DNA of 48,056 nt from Bacteroidales bacterium. GTDB taxonomy: Bacteria > Bacteroidota > Bacteroidia > Bacteroidales > WCHB1-69. Below the pieces are notes generated by a model. It was not told where the DNA came from. It did no database searches and was given only the letters and a program-made list of their open reading frames with translations. Below are positions 26,304-31,960 of this stretch, one piece after another (position 1 is the stretch's first letter; each line of letters starts with the position of its first letter). The stretch covers positions 1-48,056 of the forward strand of contig JAFXPL010000160.1 of NCBI GenBank assembly GCA_017527945.1, read 5' to 3'. A program made the position numbers and the translations under genes.

Positions 26304-26657
26304 TTACCCTCTGCGCTCTTTGATGCGGGCCTTCTTACCCGTCAAATTACGGAGATAGTAAATTCTCGCTCTTCTCACGACACCGCGTTTCACGACCTTG
26401 ATATCCGCAATCATCGGGGAGGTGAAGGGGAAAACTCTTTCCACACCGATGCCGCCGGAAATCTTTCTCACGGTGAAGGTTTTGTTCACACCGCTGCCCT
26501 TAATTTGCAGCACCACACCCTGGAATTGCTGGATACGCTCCTTGGAACCCTCAACGATTCTGTAGGAAACATTCACAGAGTCACCAGCCTTGAACTTCGG
26601 GAACTCTTGGGTCGTTATGAAGTTATCTTCTACGTATTGAATCAACTCGTTTTTCAT
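26304..26657 (-). CDS. rplS: 50S ribosomal protein L19
   Basis: 117 residues, the usual L19 length. Family landmarks include the N-terminal [20 protein letters not shown] and the core [34 protein letters not shown]. The basic C-terminus ([26 protein letters not shown]) is also typical. It is a structural protein of the large ribosomal subunit near the subunit interface. It is a single-gene unit, with its own promoter upstream (TTG-N19-TATTTTTG) and its own terminator downstream. Confidence 0.98.
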   Translation of the reverse strand: MKNELIQYVEDNFITTQEFPKFKAGDSVNVSYRIVEGSKERIQQFQGVVLQIKGSGVNKTFTVRKISGGIGVERVFPFTSPMIADIKVVKRGVVRRARIYYLRNLTGKKARIKERRG

Positions 26658-26709
26658 TGCCTTATCTTTTCTTCGTTAATTTCTGTTTTTTCCACTCTTT
26701 TTGAGGCTG

Positions 26710-26739
26710 CAAAAATACACTTTTTTTTCATTTCCGCAA
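26710..26739 (-). promoter_or_regulatory. rplS promoter
   Basis: On the minus strand TTG (26,739-26,737) is followed by a 19-base spacer and TATTTTTG (26,717-26,710). This is close to the Bacteroidota TTTG-N19-TAnnTTTG arrangement. The predicted transcript leader is about 45 bases. Confidence 0.65.
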
Positions 26740-26908
26740 CCCTTTCCCGAATATTTTTCAACACTTACCAAAATATTGATAATCAACATATTAACTTCAA
26801 CAACAGGTCTAACATGTTCTTTAACAGACCTAACGGCACCGTCCAAATGGCGCCGAACACGTCGAATGGAACGCGCATTCCGCCGGCTCAAGAGACAAAA
26901 GTTTAATA

Positions 26909-26936
26909 AAAAGGGCCCCCGTTCCCGAGAGCCCTT
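26909..26936 (-). terminator. Intrinsic terminator behind the korB remnant
   Basis: On the minus strand AAGGGCTCTC pairs with GGGGGCCCTT (with G-T pairs), followed by a short T-run. An analogous terminator occupies the same place behind the intact korB at 31,905-31,932. The remnant thus appears to have kept its 3' regulatory layout. Confidence 0.65.
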
Positions 26937-26971
26937 AATGTAATTCCTAATTCCTAATTGCTAATTCTTAA

Positions 26972-27246
26972 TTAGATTTCCCACGTGTCGCCGCTGTTCA
27001 GCAGGTCGTCCACGCATTTGTACTTGCCGTTGGCCATTTGCTCTTCCATCTGGTCTTCGTACAGTTGCGTGTAGGAGGTCTTCTTGACGTTGCGGATCAC
27101 GCCGATGGCCACGGGCAGGTCGCCGCTCATGCGGGCAAGGATAGCTTGGTCACGCAGCCGGGACACCATTTCACCATTTGGTCGCTGGTAAAGTTAGCTT
27201 TTGTATATTCGCGATCAGCTTTCGGAACAAAATGTTTTTCTGCCAT
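26972..27246 (-). pseudogene. Decayed copy of korB (internal deletion plus frameshift)
   Basis: The 5' part (ATG at 27,246) encodes MAEKHFVPKADREYTKANFT and continues to WCPGC, matching intact korB (31,961-32,992). The 3' part matches the last 60-odd codons of korB, ending NSGDTWEI. About 83 bases (27,009-27,091) are identical to intact korB. Roughly 750 bases of the middle, including the thiamine-diphosphate site, are missing. The junction lies at similar short words (ILA/MLARM) and would be in frame. However, one base is missing just after the CPGC codons, which shifts the frame. No korA copy accompanies it. It cannot make an active subunit. Confidence 0.85.
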
Positions 27247-27263
27247 AATTATCTTTTGTCAGC

Positions 27264-28295
27264 CTACCGTATCACCACCACTTTGCGGGTAAGATAGTCG
27301 CCAACTTTAACTAAATAGACACCAGCAGGCAATTCTTCGTTTCGGACATTACGGCCAGTCATATCAAATACTCGCACCTCATCAGTCGTGCCCTCAATCA
27401 CAATGCGGTTACCTCGCGTATGTAGACTAATGTTGTCGAGAGTGATTTCTTCAACCTCGGTGCCGCTATCTGCTTCAAAATATGCTGTGAGTTCAGTGTC
27501 TTGTGTAACGGCAATTTGTCGAGGATTGTCAGTGCTTCCGTCACTCCAATAGGCAAAACGGTAACATGTATATGCTGTCGCTAAAATCGTCGCCATTGAA
27601 CCCGAACAATTTGGGCCAGAGAGAATCTGTGTGAAACCCATCGTGTTGTTGTCGGAAGTAACAATGAGAGATAACTCTGGCACTTCAATTCGATTGGGAA
27701 AGTAACTCCATTCAGAAGCATAAGATGCTGCACTGCCACATGGAATGAACACAGGTATGGTTGACGAGACTCCTGTAAAAGCGTCAAAAGAAAACCCTGA
27801 AATAGAAGGTGCAACAGCCGCATGGCTAATAATAGACTCCAATCCTGAACAACCATAAAAGGCGTATGGGCCTATAGAAGTTACTGTATTAGGAATTACA
27901 GTATTTTTACATCCTACAATTAAATCATTTGTAGATGTCCTAATAATGGCATTGCAGCTGTTTCGGCTGTCATAATACGAATTGTTGCTACTGACTGCAA
28001 TTGAAATCAAACCACTGCAAGACTGAAATGCATTACTTGCAATTGACTGAACAGAACTAGGAATATAGATTGATGCCAAACTGGTACATTCATAAAAAGC
28101 CCGGCTATGAACAGAGGTTACAGTGTTTGGAATGATTACTGATGCCAACCCGACACACGTCTCAAATGCACGGGAACCTATCTCAGTAACAGTATATATC
28201 GTTCCATTGTAGGTTACATTTGATGGAATTGTTAGACTCCCTGTTGGTTTGGTATATCCTTCCCAATGGCCAGGATGGTTAATATCTCTTGCCAT
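27264..28295 (-). CDS. BspA-like leucine-rich-repeat surface protein with T9SS sorting domain, N-terminally truncated
   Basis: 343 residues. BspA/Treponema-type LRR_5 repeats fill about residues 18-190 (IGSRAFETCVGLASVIIPNT, AFYECTSLASIYIPSSVQSI, AFQSCSGL, AFYGCSGLESI). An InlB/Listeria-type repeat-like segment follows (YTCYRFAYWSDGSTDNP...TAYFEA). The C-terminus is a typical T9SS type A sorting domain (VRVFDMTGRNVRNEELPAGV, then YLVKVGDYLTRKVVVIR). The frame opens at MARDINHPGHWEGYTKPTGS with no signal peptide. A T9SS cargo without one could not leave the cytoplasm, so the 5' end has probably been lost and the gene is likely a fragment. The preceding small ORF overlaps the start by 17 bases in another frame. 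Confidence 0.75.
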   Translation of the reverse strand: MARDINHPGHWEGYTKPTGSLTIPSNVTYNGTIYTVTEIGSRAFETCVGLASVIIPNTVTSVHSRAFYECTSLASIYIPSSVQSIASNAFQSCSGLISIAVSSNNSYYDSRNSCNAIIRTSTNDLIVGCKNTVIPNTVTSIGPYAFYGCSGLESIISHAAVAPSISGFSFDAFTGVSSTIPVFIPCGSAASYASEWSYFPNRIEVPELSLIVTSDNNTMGFTQILSGPNCSGSMATILATAYTCYRFAYWSDGSTDNPRQIAVTQDTELTAYFEADSGTEVEEITLDNISLHTRGNRIVIEGTTDEVRVFDMTGRNVRNEELPAGVYLVKVGDYLTRKVVVIR

Positions 28296-28479
28296 CTTGT
28301 TGCAAGAACAAACCGTGTTTGTTTAGATAATATGTTTCTGTGCTTTCAAGGATATTACGTACTTCGTTAAGATTAATGATGCTATTGGCTTCACATATAT
28401 CTTGAAGTTGTCCTTTATTGCTAAGTACGTTCCATTTCTTGGTTGGTTTGATGGACATTGTCGTAACTGGTTTCTTCAT
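28279..28479 (-). CDS. Small ORF downstream of a structured leader, unknown
   Basis: 66 residues from ATG 28,479 (MKKPVTTMSIKPTKKWNVLS, ending LFLQQDGKRY). It is hydrophilic, with no signal peptide or membrane span, and I recognise no family. The frame is open further upstream to 28,659. That extension runs through hairpin-forming sequence and is unlikely to be translated. It overlaps the truncated BspA-like frame by 17 bases. It could be a real small protein, a leader ORF, or chance. Confidence 0.3.
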   Translation of the reverse strand: MKKPVTTMSIKPTKKWNVLSNKGQLQDICEANSIINLNEVRNILESTETYYLNKHGLFLQQDGKRY

Positions 28480-28537
28480 ATAATTTCTGCCTGTTTTATC
28501 CTGTCGGCTCTTCAGTTTTATACTGATTAAACAAATT

Positions 28538-28565
28538 CGGCTCCCAGCCATAGAGCTGAAAGCCG
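28538..28565 (-). other. Small hairpin in the same leader region
   Basis: CGGCT (28,538-28,542) pairs with AGCCG (28,561-28,565). Inside it CAGC pairs with GCTG around a short loop. It lies between the large hairpin (28,626-28,746) and the small ORF, so the minus-strand transcript would carry at least two successive folds. Confidence 0.4.
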
Positions 28566-28625
28566 ATGTTTCATTAAGGGGCATAAAGAAAGGCGCAAAT
28601 CCTTTCTGAGTTAAGCCACTTATTT

Positions 28626-28746
28626 TTATCGCAGGTGTCTGGAATAACCTAGTAAACAAATAAGTGTGAAAAGGTTCACGCCTATGCGTGAACTAACCGC
28701 TAGCTTATTTCCGTTTACTTGGCAAGTTTTCCAGACTTTGCGATAA
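28626..28746 (-). ncRNA. Candidate structured RNA: long imperfect hairpin with central bulge
   Basis: The left arm (28,626-28,664) and right arm (28,704-28,746) are complementary over about 35-40 positions with small bulges. Examples are TTATCGCA/TGCGATAA, GTCTGGAA/TTCCAGAC, AGTAAAC/GTTTACT and AAATAAG/CTTATTT. The apex is a perfect GTTCACGC-CTAT-GCGTGAAC hairpin (28,674-28,693). It is separated from the outer stem by unpaired 9- and 10-base strands. The size (about 120 bases) and the stem/bubble/apical-stem plan suggest a folded RNA. The strand is inferred from the neighbours. I cannot assign it to a known RNA family. A DNA-level role such as a recombination site or element end is the alternative. 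Confidence 0.4.
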
Positions 28747-29084
28747 GGAAACAAGAGCGTCAGCTCAATTATATGATTAGATGTCTATTGTTTCAATTCC
28801 TACATATTTTTTGGTTTGGTAATCTTATTTGATTGTTTAATGTTGGGTATAAACCCGATTCTTTTTATTATTTCAACTTGCAAAAATACTATTTTTCTCC
28901 GCATGGCATCATAGTTGGAAATATTATTCCCAGATTTTCCAACTGCTAACCGTTAATCATTCGCTACTACCACAAATTTCACGTCAAAGATTCCCCCGCA
29001 TTGGTCTTCATGTGTGCGATGCGGGTTCCTGAGGCGAGGTCGCATGCATCCCGCACGCAGAAAACTCCGACTCGCTTATCCAAA
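28747..29084. other. Intergenic region, no gene seen
   Basis: An AT-rich spacer between the folded element and the antitoxin gene. Pyrimidine-rich, low-information sequence fills most of it. Near 29,015-29,062 complementary GC-rich words (GTGCGATGCGGG and CCCGCACGC) may form a hairpin just past the antitoxin stop, perhaps its terminator. Confidence 0.4.
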
Positions 29085-29345
29085 CTACACGCTAATGAGA
29101 TCCACACCAATGCTCGCGGATATTTTGGCAATGGTTCGCAAGGTGAAATTGTGCGTTCCACCCACCCAACGGGAGATTTCAGATTCACTCTTTCCCATCC
29201 GTTTGGCAAATTCCTTGTGTGAAATGTTCTCCTTTTGGAGTGCGGCTTCTATTTTGTCCGCAATGGCAAACGACCAGTCCACCTCTTTCTTCACGTCAGG
29301 GGAGATGTCGTTCAAATACTCCTGAAGATTCAGTTTTGTACTCAT
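29085..29345 (-). CDS. HigA-like XRE-family antitoxin
   Basis: 86 residues. A helix-turn-helix of the Cro/CI type covers about residues 30-80 (IEAALQKENISHKEFAKRMG, then KSESEISRWVGGTHNFTLRT and IAKISASIGVDL). The N-terminal 25 residues (MSTKLNLQEYLNDISPDVKK) form a likely toxin-contacting segment. The ATG overlaps the stop of the upstream toxin-like gene (ATGA), which implies translational coupling. Toxin-first order is the HigBA arrangement. It probably neutralises the toxin and represses the shared promoter. Confidence 0.82.
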   Translation of the reverse strand: MSTKLNLQEYLNDISPDVKKEVDWSFAIADKIEAALQKENISHKEFAKRMGKSESEISRWVGGTHNFTLRTIAKISASIGVDLISV

Positions 29346-29821
29346 ATCGCAAAAGTTTTATCTGTGACACCTTCGATTTCAGTTTCGCTAATGGTCAGTG
29401 AGCCGTTGGCCACCTCCTTTTTGATTAACGAATCGAATTTTTGCAAATCCATCACGTAACCCAAAAGCTCTTCGCTCTCCTCGTATGTCTGAGTTGTTTT
29501 CAGGCCGCCGTTGCCAATTATGAGTATCTTGTCGGTGATCCGAAGGCAGTATAGTCTCAGCTTGCCCAAATCAGCGGGTAATGCGCAAACACGGTCATTC
29601 ATCTTGCCTTCTGGGCGGAAATAGCGTTCCAAAGCACCATTGTTTGAGATTTTAGACAAGGCATAGATAATGATCTGATAATCCCGATTCAGCTCACCGG
29701 AATCTTTGAATCGTTGGACAAATTTCTCAAATTCAGATAAGTTTGCGTCCGAAAACTGTAGGGTGTACATTTTTACAATGCCCTCATTCTCAATGTTCTT
29801 TACTGTAAGTTCTTTCATCAT
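29342..29821 (-). CDS. HigB/RelE-like toxin of a type II toxin-antitoxin pair
   Basis: About 159 residues from ATG 29,821 (MMKELTVKNIENEG). The core resembles the Gp49/HigB-like fold: ALSKISNNGALERYFRPEGK, then LRLYCLRITDKILIIGNGGL and KTTQTYEESEELLGYV. Family members are ribosome-dependent mRNA endonucleases. Identification rests on this pattern and on the directly overlapping XRE gene. The frame is open up to an earlier ATG at 29,845. That codon overlaps the -7 box at 29,843-29,850, so transcription would start inside or after it, and the 29,821/29,818 ATGs are better. It lies inside the korB-bounded patchwork, consistent with an accessory gene. Confidence 0.75.
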   Translation of the reverse strand: MMKELTVKNIENEGIVKMYTLQFSDANLSEFEKFVQRFKDSGELNRDYQIIIYALSKISNNGALERYFRPEGKMNDRVCALPADLGKLRLYCLRITDKILIIGNGGLKTTQTYEESEELLGYVMDLQKFDSLIKKEVANGSLTISETEIEGVTDKTFAI

Positions 29822-29842
29822 AATAGTTTTTATAAGATGGTG

Positions 29843-29850
29843 CAAAGATA
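29843..29850 (-). promoter_or_regulatory. -7 promoter element for the toxin-antitoxin pair
   Basis: TATCTTTG on the minus strand, an exact TAnnTTTG match, 22 bases before ATG 29,821. It decides the toxin start, because the more upstream ATG would overlap the promoter. Confidence 0.6.
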
Positions 29851-30027
29851 CTCTTTTTTTTGATGCAATTCACATATAAGCTAATTGTTTGTTTTGCTAA
29901 AAAGACGCAGTCGCCACCACAAAAAAAGCTTCTCAGCATTTTGTATCTTTGCAAAACGATTTGGCAAGTCTTTGGAAAGGAGATGAAAGCTACTTGAGAG
30001 CTACCAGAAAGCAAGATGCCATATCAG

Positions 30028-30094
30028 TTCTTCGATAGTTGTTCGATACTTCTTCGATAGTTCTTCGATAATTTTTCGAAGAACTATCGAAGAA
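30028..30094. repeat. 11-base tandem repeats ending in a perfect 19-bp hairpin
   Basis: Four copies of TTCTTCGATAG-type units occupy 30,028-30,071 (TTCTTCGATAG, TTGTTCGATAC, TTCTTCGATAG, TTCTTCGATAA). The last two copies (30,050-30,068) are perfectly complementary to 30,076-30,094, giving a 19-bp stem with a short AT loop. Confidence 0.8.
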
Positions 30095-30439
30095 ATAACG
30101 AGGAAGTATGGAACAAATGTTGACCTTGCCCGCTGTCTGATACGGCTCAGTGGTCACACGTGTTTCCACCTCGGAAAGGAGGCGCAAGAACAGCCGTAAA
30201 CATTTCATCCAACAGCAACGGATGTGCCACAGCATCGCCTTATGGAAGAGACTGGCCCCATGCGGGCCTATGTTCACCGAAGGAAGGACCACATACCTCG
30301 GCTTTCTCTCGTTGGCCAACCAATTGCCTGTGGTATATCTTCCCAAGTACATGGACTCGATTGCAGGTTCGCTGCTGATGCCCGGCATCCCAGTGAGCGA
30401 CGGCAAAATGCTTCCTATCGAACAACACCTGGGTGAGGT

Positions 30440-30476
30440 GAACGGCAAATGTTATTTCCTTTATTCATCATTCATC
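30440..30476 (+). repeat. Short dispersed repeat, second copy near 31,843-31,880
   Basis: The words GCAAATGTTATT and CCTTTATTCATCATT are shared in the same order at both sites, with one or two differences. Both copies are non-coding and on the same strand. They lie within the korB-bounded patchwork. Confidence 0.55.
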
Positions 30477-30679
30477 TGCCTGTTATAAAACAGTCGGTTT
30501 TGCGCAAAATACAGTTCAATTATACCGAAAAAAACTTGCTTGCCCCTTGCACTGTTATTGAAAAATGTCGCAATCCAAGTGTTATGATATTTATAAAATA
30601 TTGATAATCATAATATTACCACTCCCCCATGTATAATAAAAATAATGAAATGGAGTGCTATGCGTATTCCAAAAATGCT

Positions 30680-30687
30680 TATTTTTG
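30680..30687 (+). promoter_or_regulatory. Possible -7 promoter element for the FISUMP lipoprotein
   Basis: TATTTTTG matches TAnnTTTG about 98 bases before the ATG at 30,785. No -33 match is evident, and the leader would include the inverted repeat at 30,718-30,766. Confidence 0.35.
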
Positions 30688-30717
30688 AAGCGACGTTTCT
30701 TCCATGTCTTGATTAAA

Positions 30718-30766
30718 GGACCTCGCAAGATATGGTGGTATGTCATAAAAGTGTAATCCGAGGTCC
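30718..30766 (+). promoter_or_regulatory. Inverted repeat in the lipoprotein leader
   Basis: GGACCTCG (30,718-30,725) and CGAGGTCC (30,759-30,766) are perfect reverse complements flanking 33 bases, ending 18 bases before the start codon. It could be a leader stem affecting translation, or a remnant of an element end. Confidence 0.45.
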
Positions 30767-30784
30767 TCATAAAAATCATTTGCG

Positions 30785-31495
30785 ATGAAAAGAACATTTT
30801 TATTTATTTTGGCAGCTGTCCTGTTGGGTGCGGCGATGCAGTCTTGTGACACAGAAGACAACAATGGAAATAATAACGGTGGCAACAACAATGGCGGTGG
30901 CAACGGAAACGGCACGACGTCTTCTGTGCAGTGGGTGGACCTCGGGTTGCCGAGCGGCCTGCTGTGGGCAGACCGTAATGTGGGCGCCAGTAGCCCCGAG
31001 GTCTATGGCAACTACTATGCGTGGGGCGAGACCGCGCCGAAGGGGGTCTATAACTGGAGTACCTATGCATACGGCAAAACATCTCGCACGCTTACCAAAT
31101 ACTGTACCATGTCTAATTTTGGTCACACAGACAACCTGACCACTTTGGAGGCTTCCGATGATGCTGCAACGGTCAACCTTGGCGGAGGTGCCCGCACACC
31201 GACGAATGACGAGTGGCAGGAGTTGCTGGACAACACTACCAGTTCTTGGACCACCCAAAATGGGATACCAGGCTGCTTGCTAACCGCATCTAATGGCAAC
31301 AGTGTGTTCCTTCCCGCCGCTGGTGGCCGCTTCGATTCTGATTTCGGCTACACGAGAGAGCGCGGCTATTACTGGTCTAGTTCACTGTACACGAACTACC
31401 CGGAAGACGCGTGGCTCAATTGTTTTCATCAGGGCGGCATGGGCATGATCTCCCAAGCCCGTCGCGACGGTTTCCCTATACGTGCGGTGCGTTAA
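30785..31495 (+). CDS. FISUMP-type surface lipoprotein
   Basis: 236 residues. A lipoprotein signal ends at Cys21 (AVLLGAAMQSC). The acidic residues right after it (CDTEDN) fit the lipoprotein export signal known for Bacteroidota surface lipoproteins. A low-complexity Asn/Gly linker (residues about 26-45) leads into a module found widely in Bacteroidota and Fibrobacter: VQWVDLGLPSGLLWADRNVG, YGNYYAWGETAPKGVYNWST, ARTPTNDEWQELL, then GYYWSSSLY and IRAVR. It is related to the FISUMP domain that ends the giant protein in this window. The function is unknown, probably extracellular. It has its own leader and terminator. Confidence 0.85.
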   Translation: MKRTFLFILAAVLLGAAMQSCDTEDNNGNNNGGNNNGGGNGNGTTSSVQWVDLGLPSGLLWADRNVGASSPEVYGNYYAWGETAPKGVYNWSTYAYGKTSRTLTKYCTMSNFGHTDNLTTLEASDDAATVNLGGGARTPTNDEWQELLDNTTSSWTTQNGIPGCLLTASNGNSVFLPAAGGRFDSDFGYTRERGYYWSSSLYTNYPEDAWLNCFHQGGMGMISQARRDGFPIRAVR

Positions 31496-31517
31496 GTCCT
31501 CCCGCGAGCAACGGAAA

Positions 31518-31577
31518 AAGGAGGGAAGTGGGGCTACTCAATGCATGGAGTGCGCACCCCACGCCTCTCCTTTTTTT
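31518..31577 (+). terminator. Intrinsic terminator after the FISUMP lipoprotein
   Basis: The left arm 31,518-31,533 and right arm 31,557-31,572 pair over 16 positions with about three mismatches, followed by a run of seven T residues. Confidence 0.7.
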
Positions 31578-31606
31578 GTGCGATAAGCTGAGATCAGAAA
31601 ATTGTT

Positions 31607-31707
31607 GCGTGCCTCTGGCACGCTGCCCCTCGCGCATCATCGCATACCCCACACTGCGGCCTAACGGCCTTATGTGGGGTTATTAAGATGGCGTGCGTTC
31701 CGCACGC
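31607..31707. repeat. Cluster of three perfect or near-perfect hairpins
   Basis: GCGTGCC-TCT-GGCACGC spans 31,607-31,623. A CCCCAC...GTGGGG stem with an inner GGCC-TAAC-GGCC spans 31,647-31,679. GCGTGCG-TTC-CGCACGC spans 31,691-31,707. The first and third share the GCGTGC word, suggesting a repeated mobile hairpin (REP-like) family. Confidence 0.55.
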
Positions 31708-31748
31708 GGAGGAGGAATTGGCAACGACAATCACAAGGATGCGATATC

Positions 31749-31812
31749 GGGCGTATGCGATACGGGCGTATGCGATACGGGCGTATGCAATACGGGCGTA
31801 TGCGATACGCCC
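31749..31812. repeat. 15-base tandem repeat (four copies) with terminal hairpin
   Basis: GGGCGTATGCGATAC occurs at 31,749, 31,764, 31,779 (one change) and 31,794. The last copy plus its tail forms GGGCGTAT-GCG-ATACGCCC. There are no spacers, so it is not a CRISPR array. Confidence 0.85.
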
Positions 31813-31904
31813 CTACAGACATCGCAAAACGTAAACCCACGGTGAATTGCAAATGTTATTCCCTTTATTCATCATTTATCATTCTTCATTCATCATTCTT
31901 CATT

Positions 31905-31932
31905 AAAAAAGGACGCCCTTCCGAGCGCCCTT
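31905..31932 (-). terminator. Intrinsic terminator downstream of korB
   Basis: On the minus strand AAGGGCGC pairs with GCGTCCTT (one G-T pair), followed by a T-run. It ends the korA-korB transcript. Confidence 0.75.
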
Positions 31933-31960
31933 AACTTCTAACTACTAACTTCTAACTAGG

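Larger units (their letters stand above)
26658..26971. other. Intergenic region upstream of rplS, no gene seen
   Basis: It contains the rplS promoter. It also holds an AT-rich patch with TTGATAATCAA (an odd palindrome, about 26,775-26,785) whose 16-base context recurs at 30,595-30,610. An inverted pair AGGTCT/AGACCT lies around 26,797-26,823. A terminator at the far end belongs to the korB remnant. The short minus-strand frame across it is Arg-rich and unconvincing. Confidence 0.5.
29851..30784. other. Long intergenic/remnant region, no convincing gene
   Basis: About 930 bases. Opposed overlapping frames exist at about 30,150-30,488 (plus) and 29,990-30,448 (minus), but neither has recognisable motifs. 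The middle part (30,130-30,440) has coding-like, GC-richer composition and could be a decayed gene fragment of unknown origin. The region also contains an 11-base tandem repeat with a perfect hairpin (30,028-30,094), and a short dispersed repeat near 30,440-30,476. An AT-rich stretch (30,500-30,660) and the leader of the next lipoprotein gene complete it. Confidence 0.45.
31578..31960. other. Repeat-rich intergenic region, no gene seen
   Basis: It holds three compact hairpins, a four-copy 15-base tandem repeat, a second copy of the dispersed repeat, the korB terminator, and CTAACTTCTAACTA-type short repeats just beyond the korB stop. No coding frame of substance is seen; translated frames only read repeats (RIRPY). 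Confidence 0.55.

Noticed and set aside
26676..26891. 71-codon minus-strand ORF upstream of rplS
   Set aside because: It covers the rplS promoter and an AT-rich spacer, and its translation is Arg/Val-rich without features.
28626..28746. Assignment of the folded element to 6S RNA, RNase P or tmRNA
   Set aside because: None of the conserved sequence signatures of RNase P or tmRNA are present, and the resemblance to 6S is only architectural.
28979..29209. 76-codon minus-strand ORF over the antitoxin gene
   Set aside because: It overlaps the HigA-like gene in another frame on the same strand and has no recognisable content.
29990..30488. Overlapping opposed ORFs of 112 and 152 codons
   Set aside because: Neither has recognisable motifs or a promoter. 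The plus-strand frame ends in a dispersed non-coding repeat, and the minus-strand one reads through the 11-base repeat hairpin.
31740..31812. Possible CRISPR array
   Set aside because: The 15-base units abut with no spacers and no cas genes are nearby; it is a simple tandem repeat.
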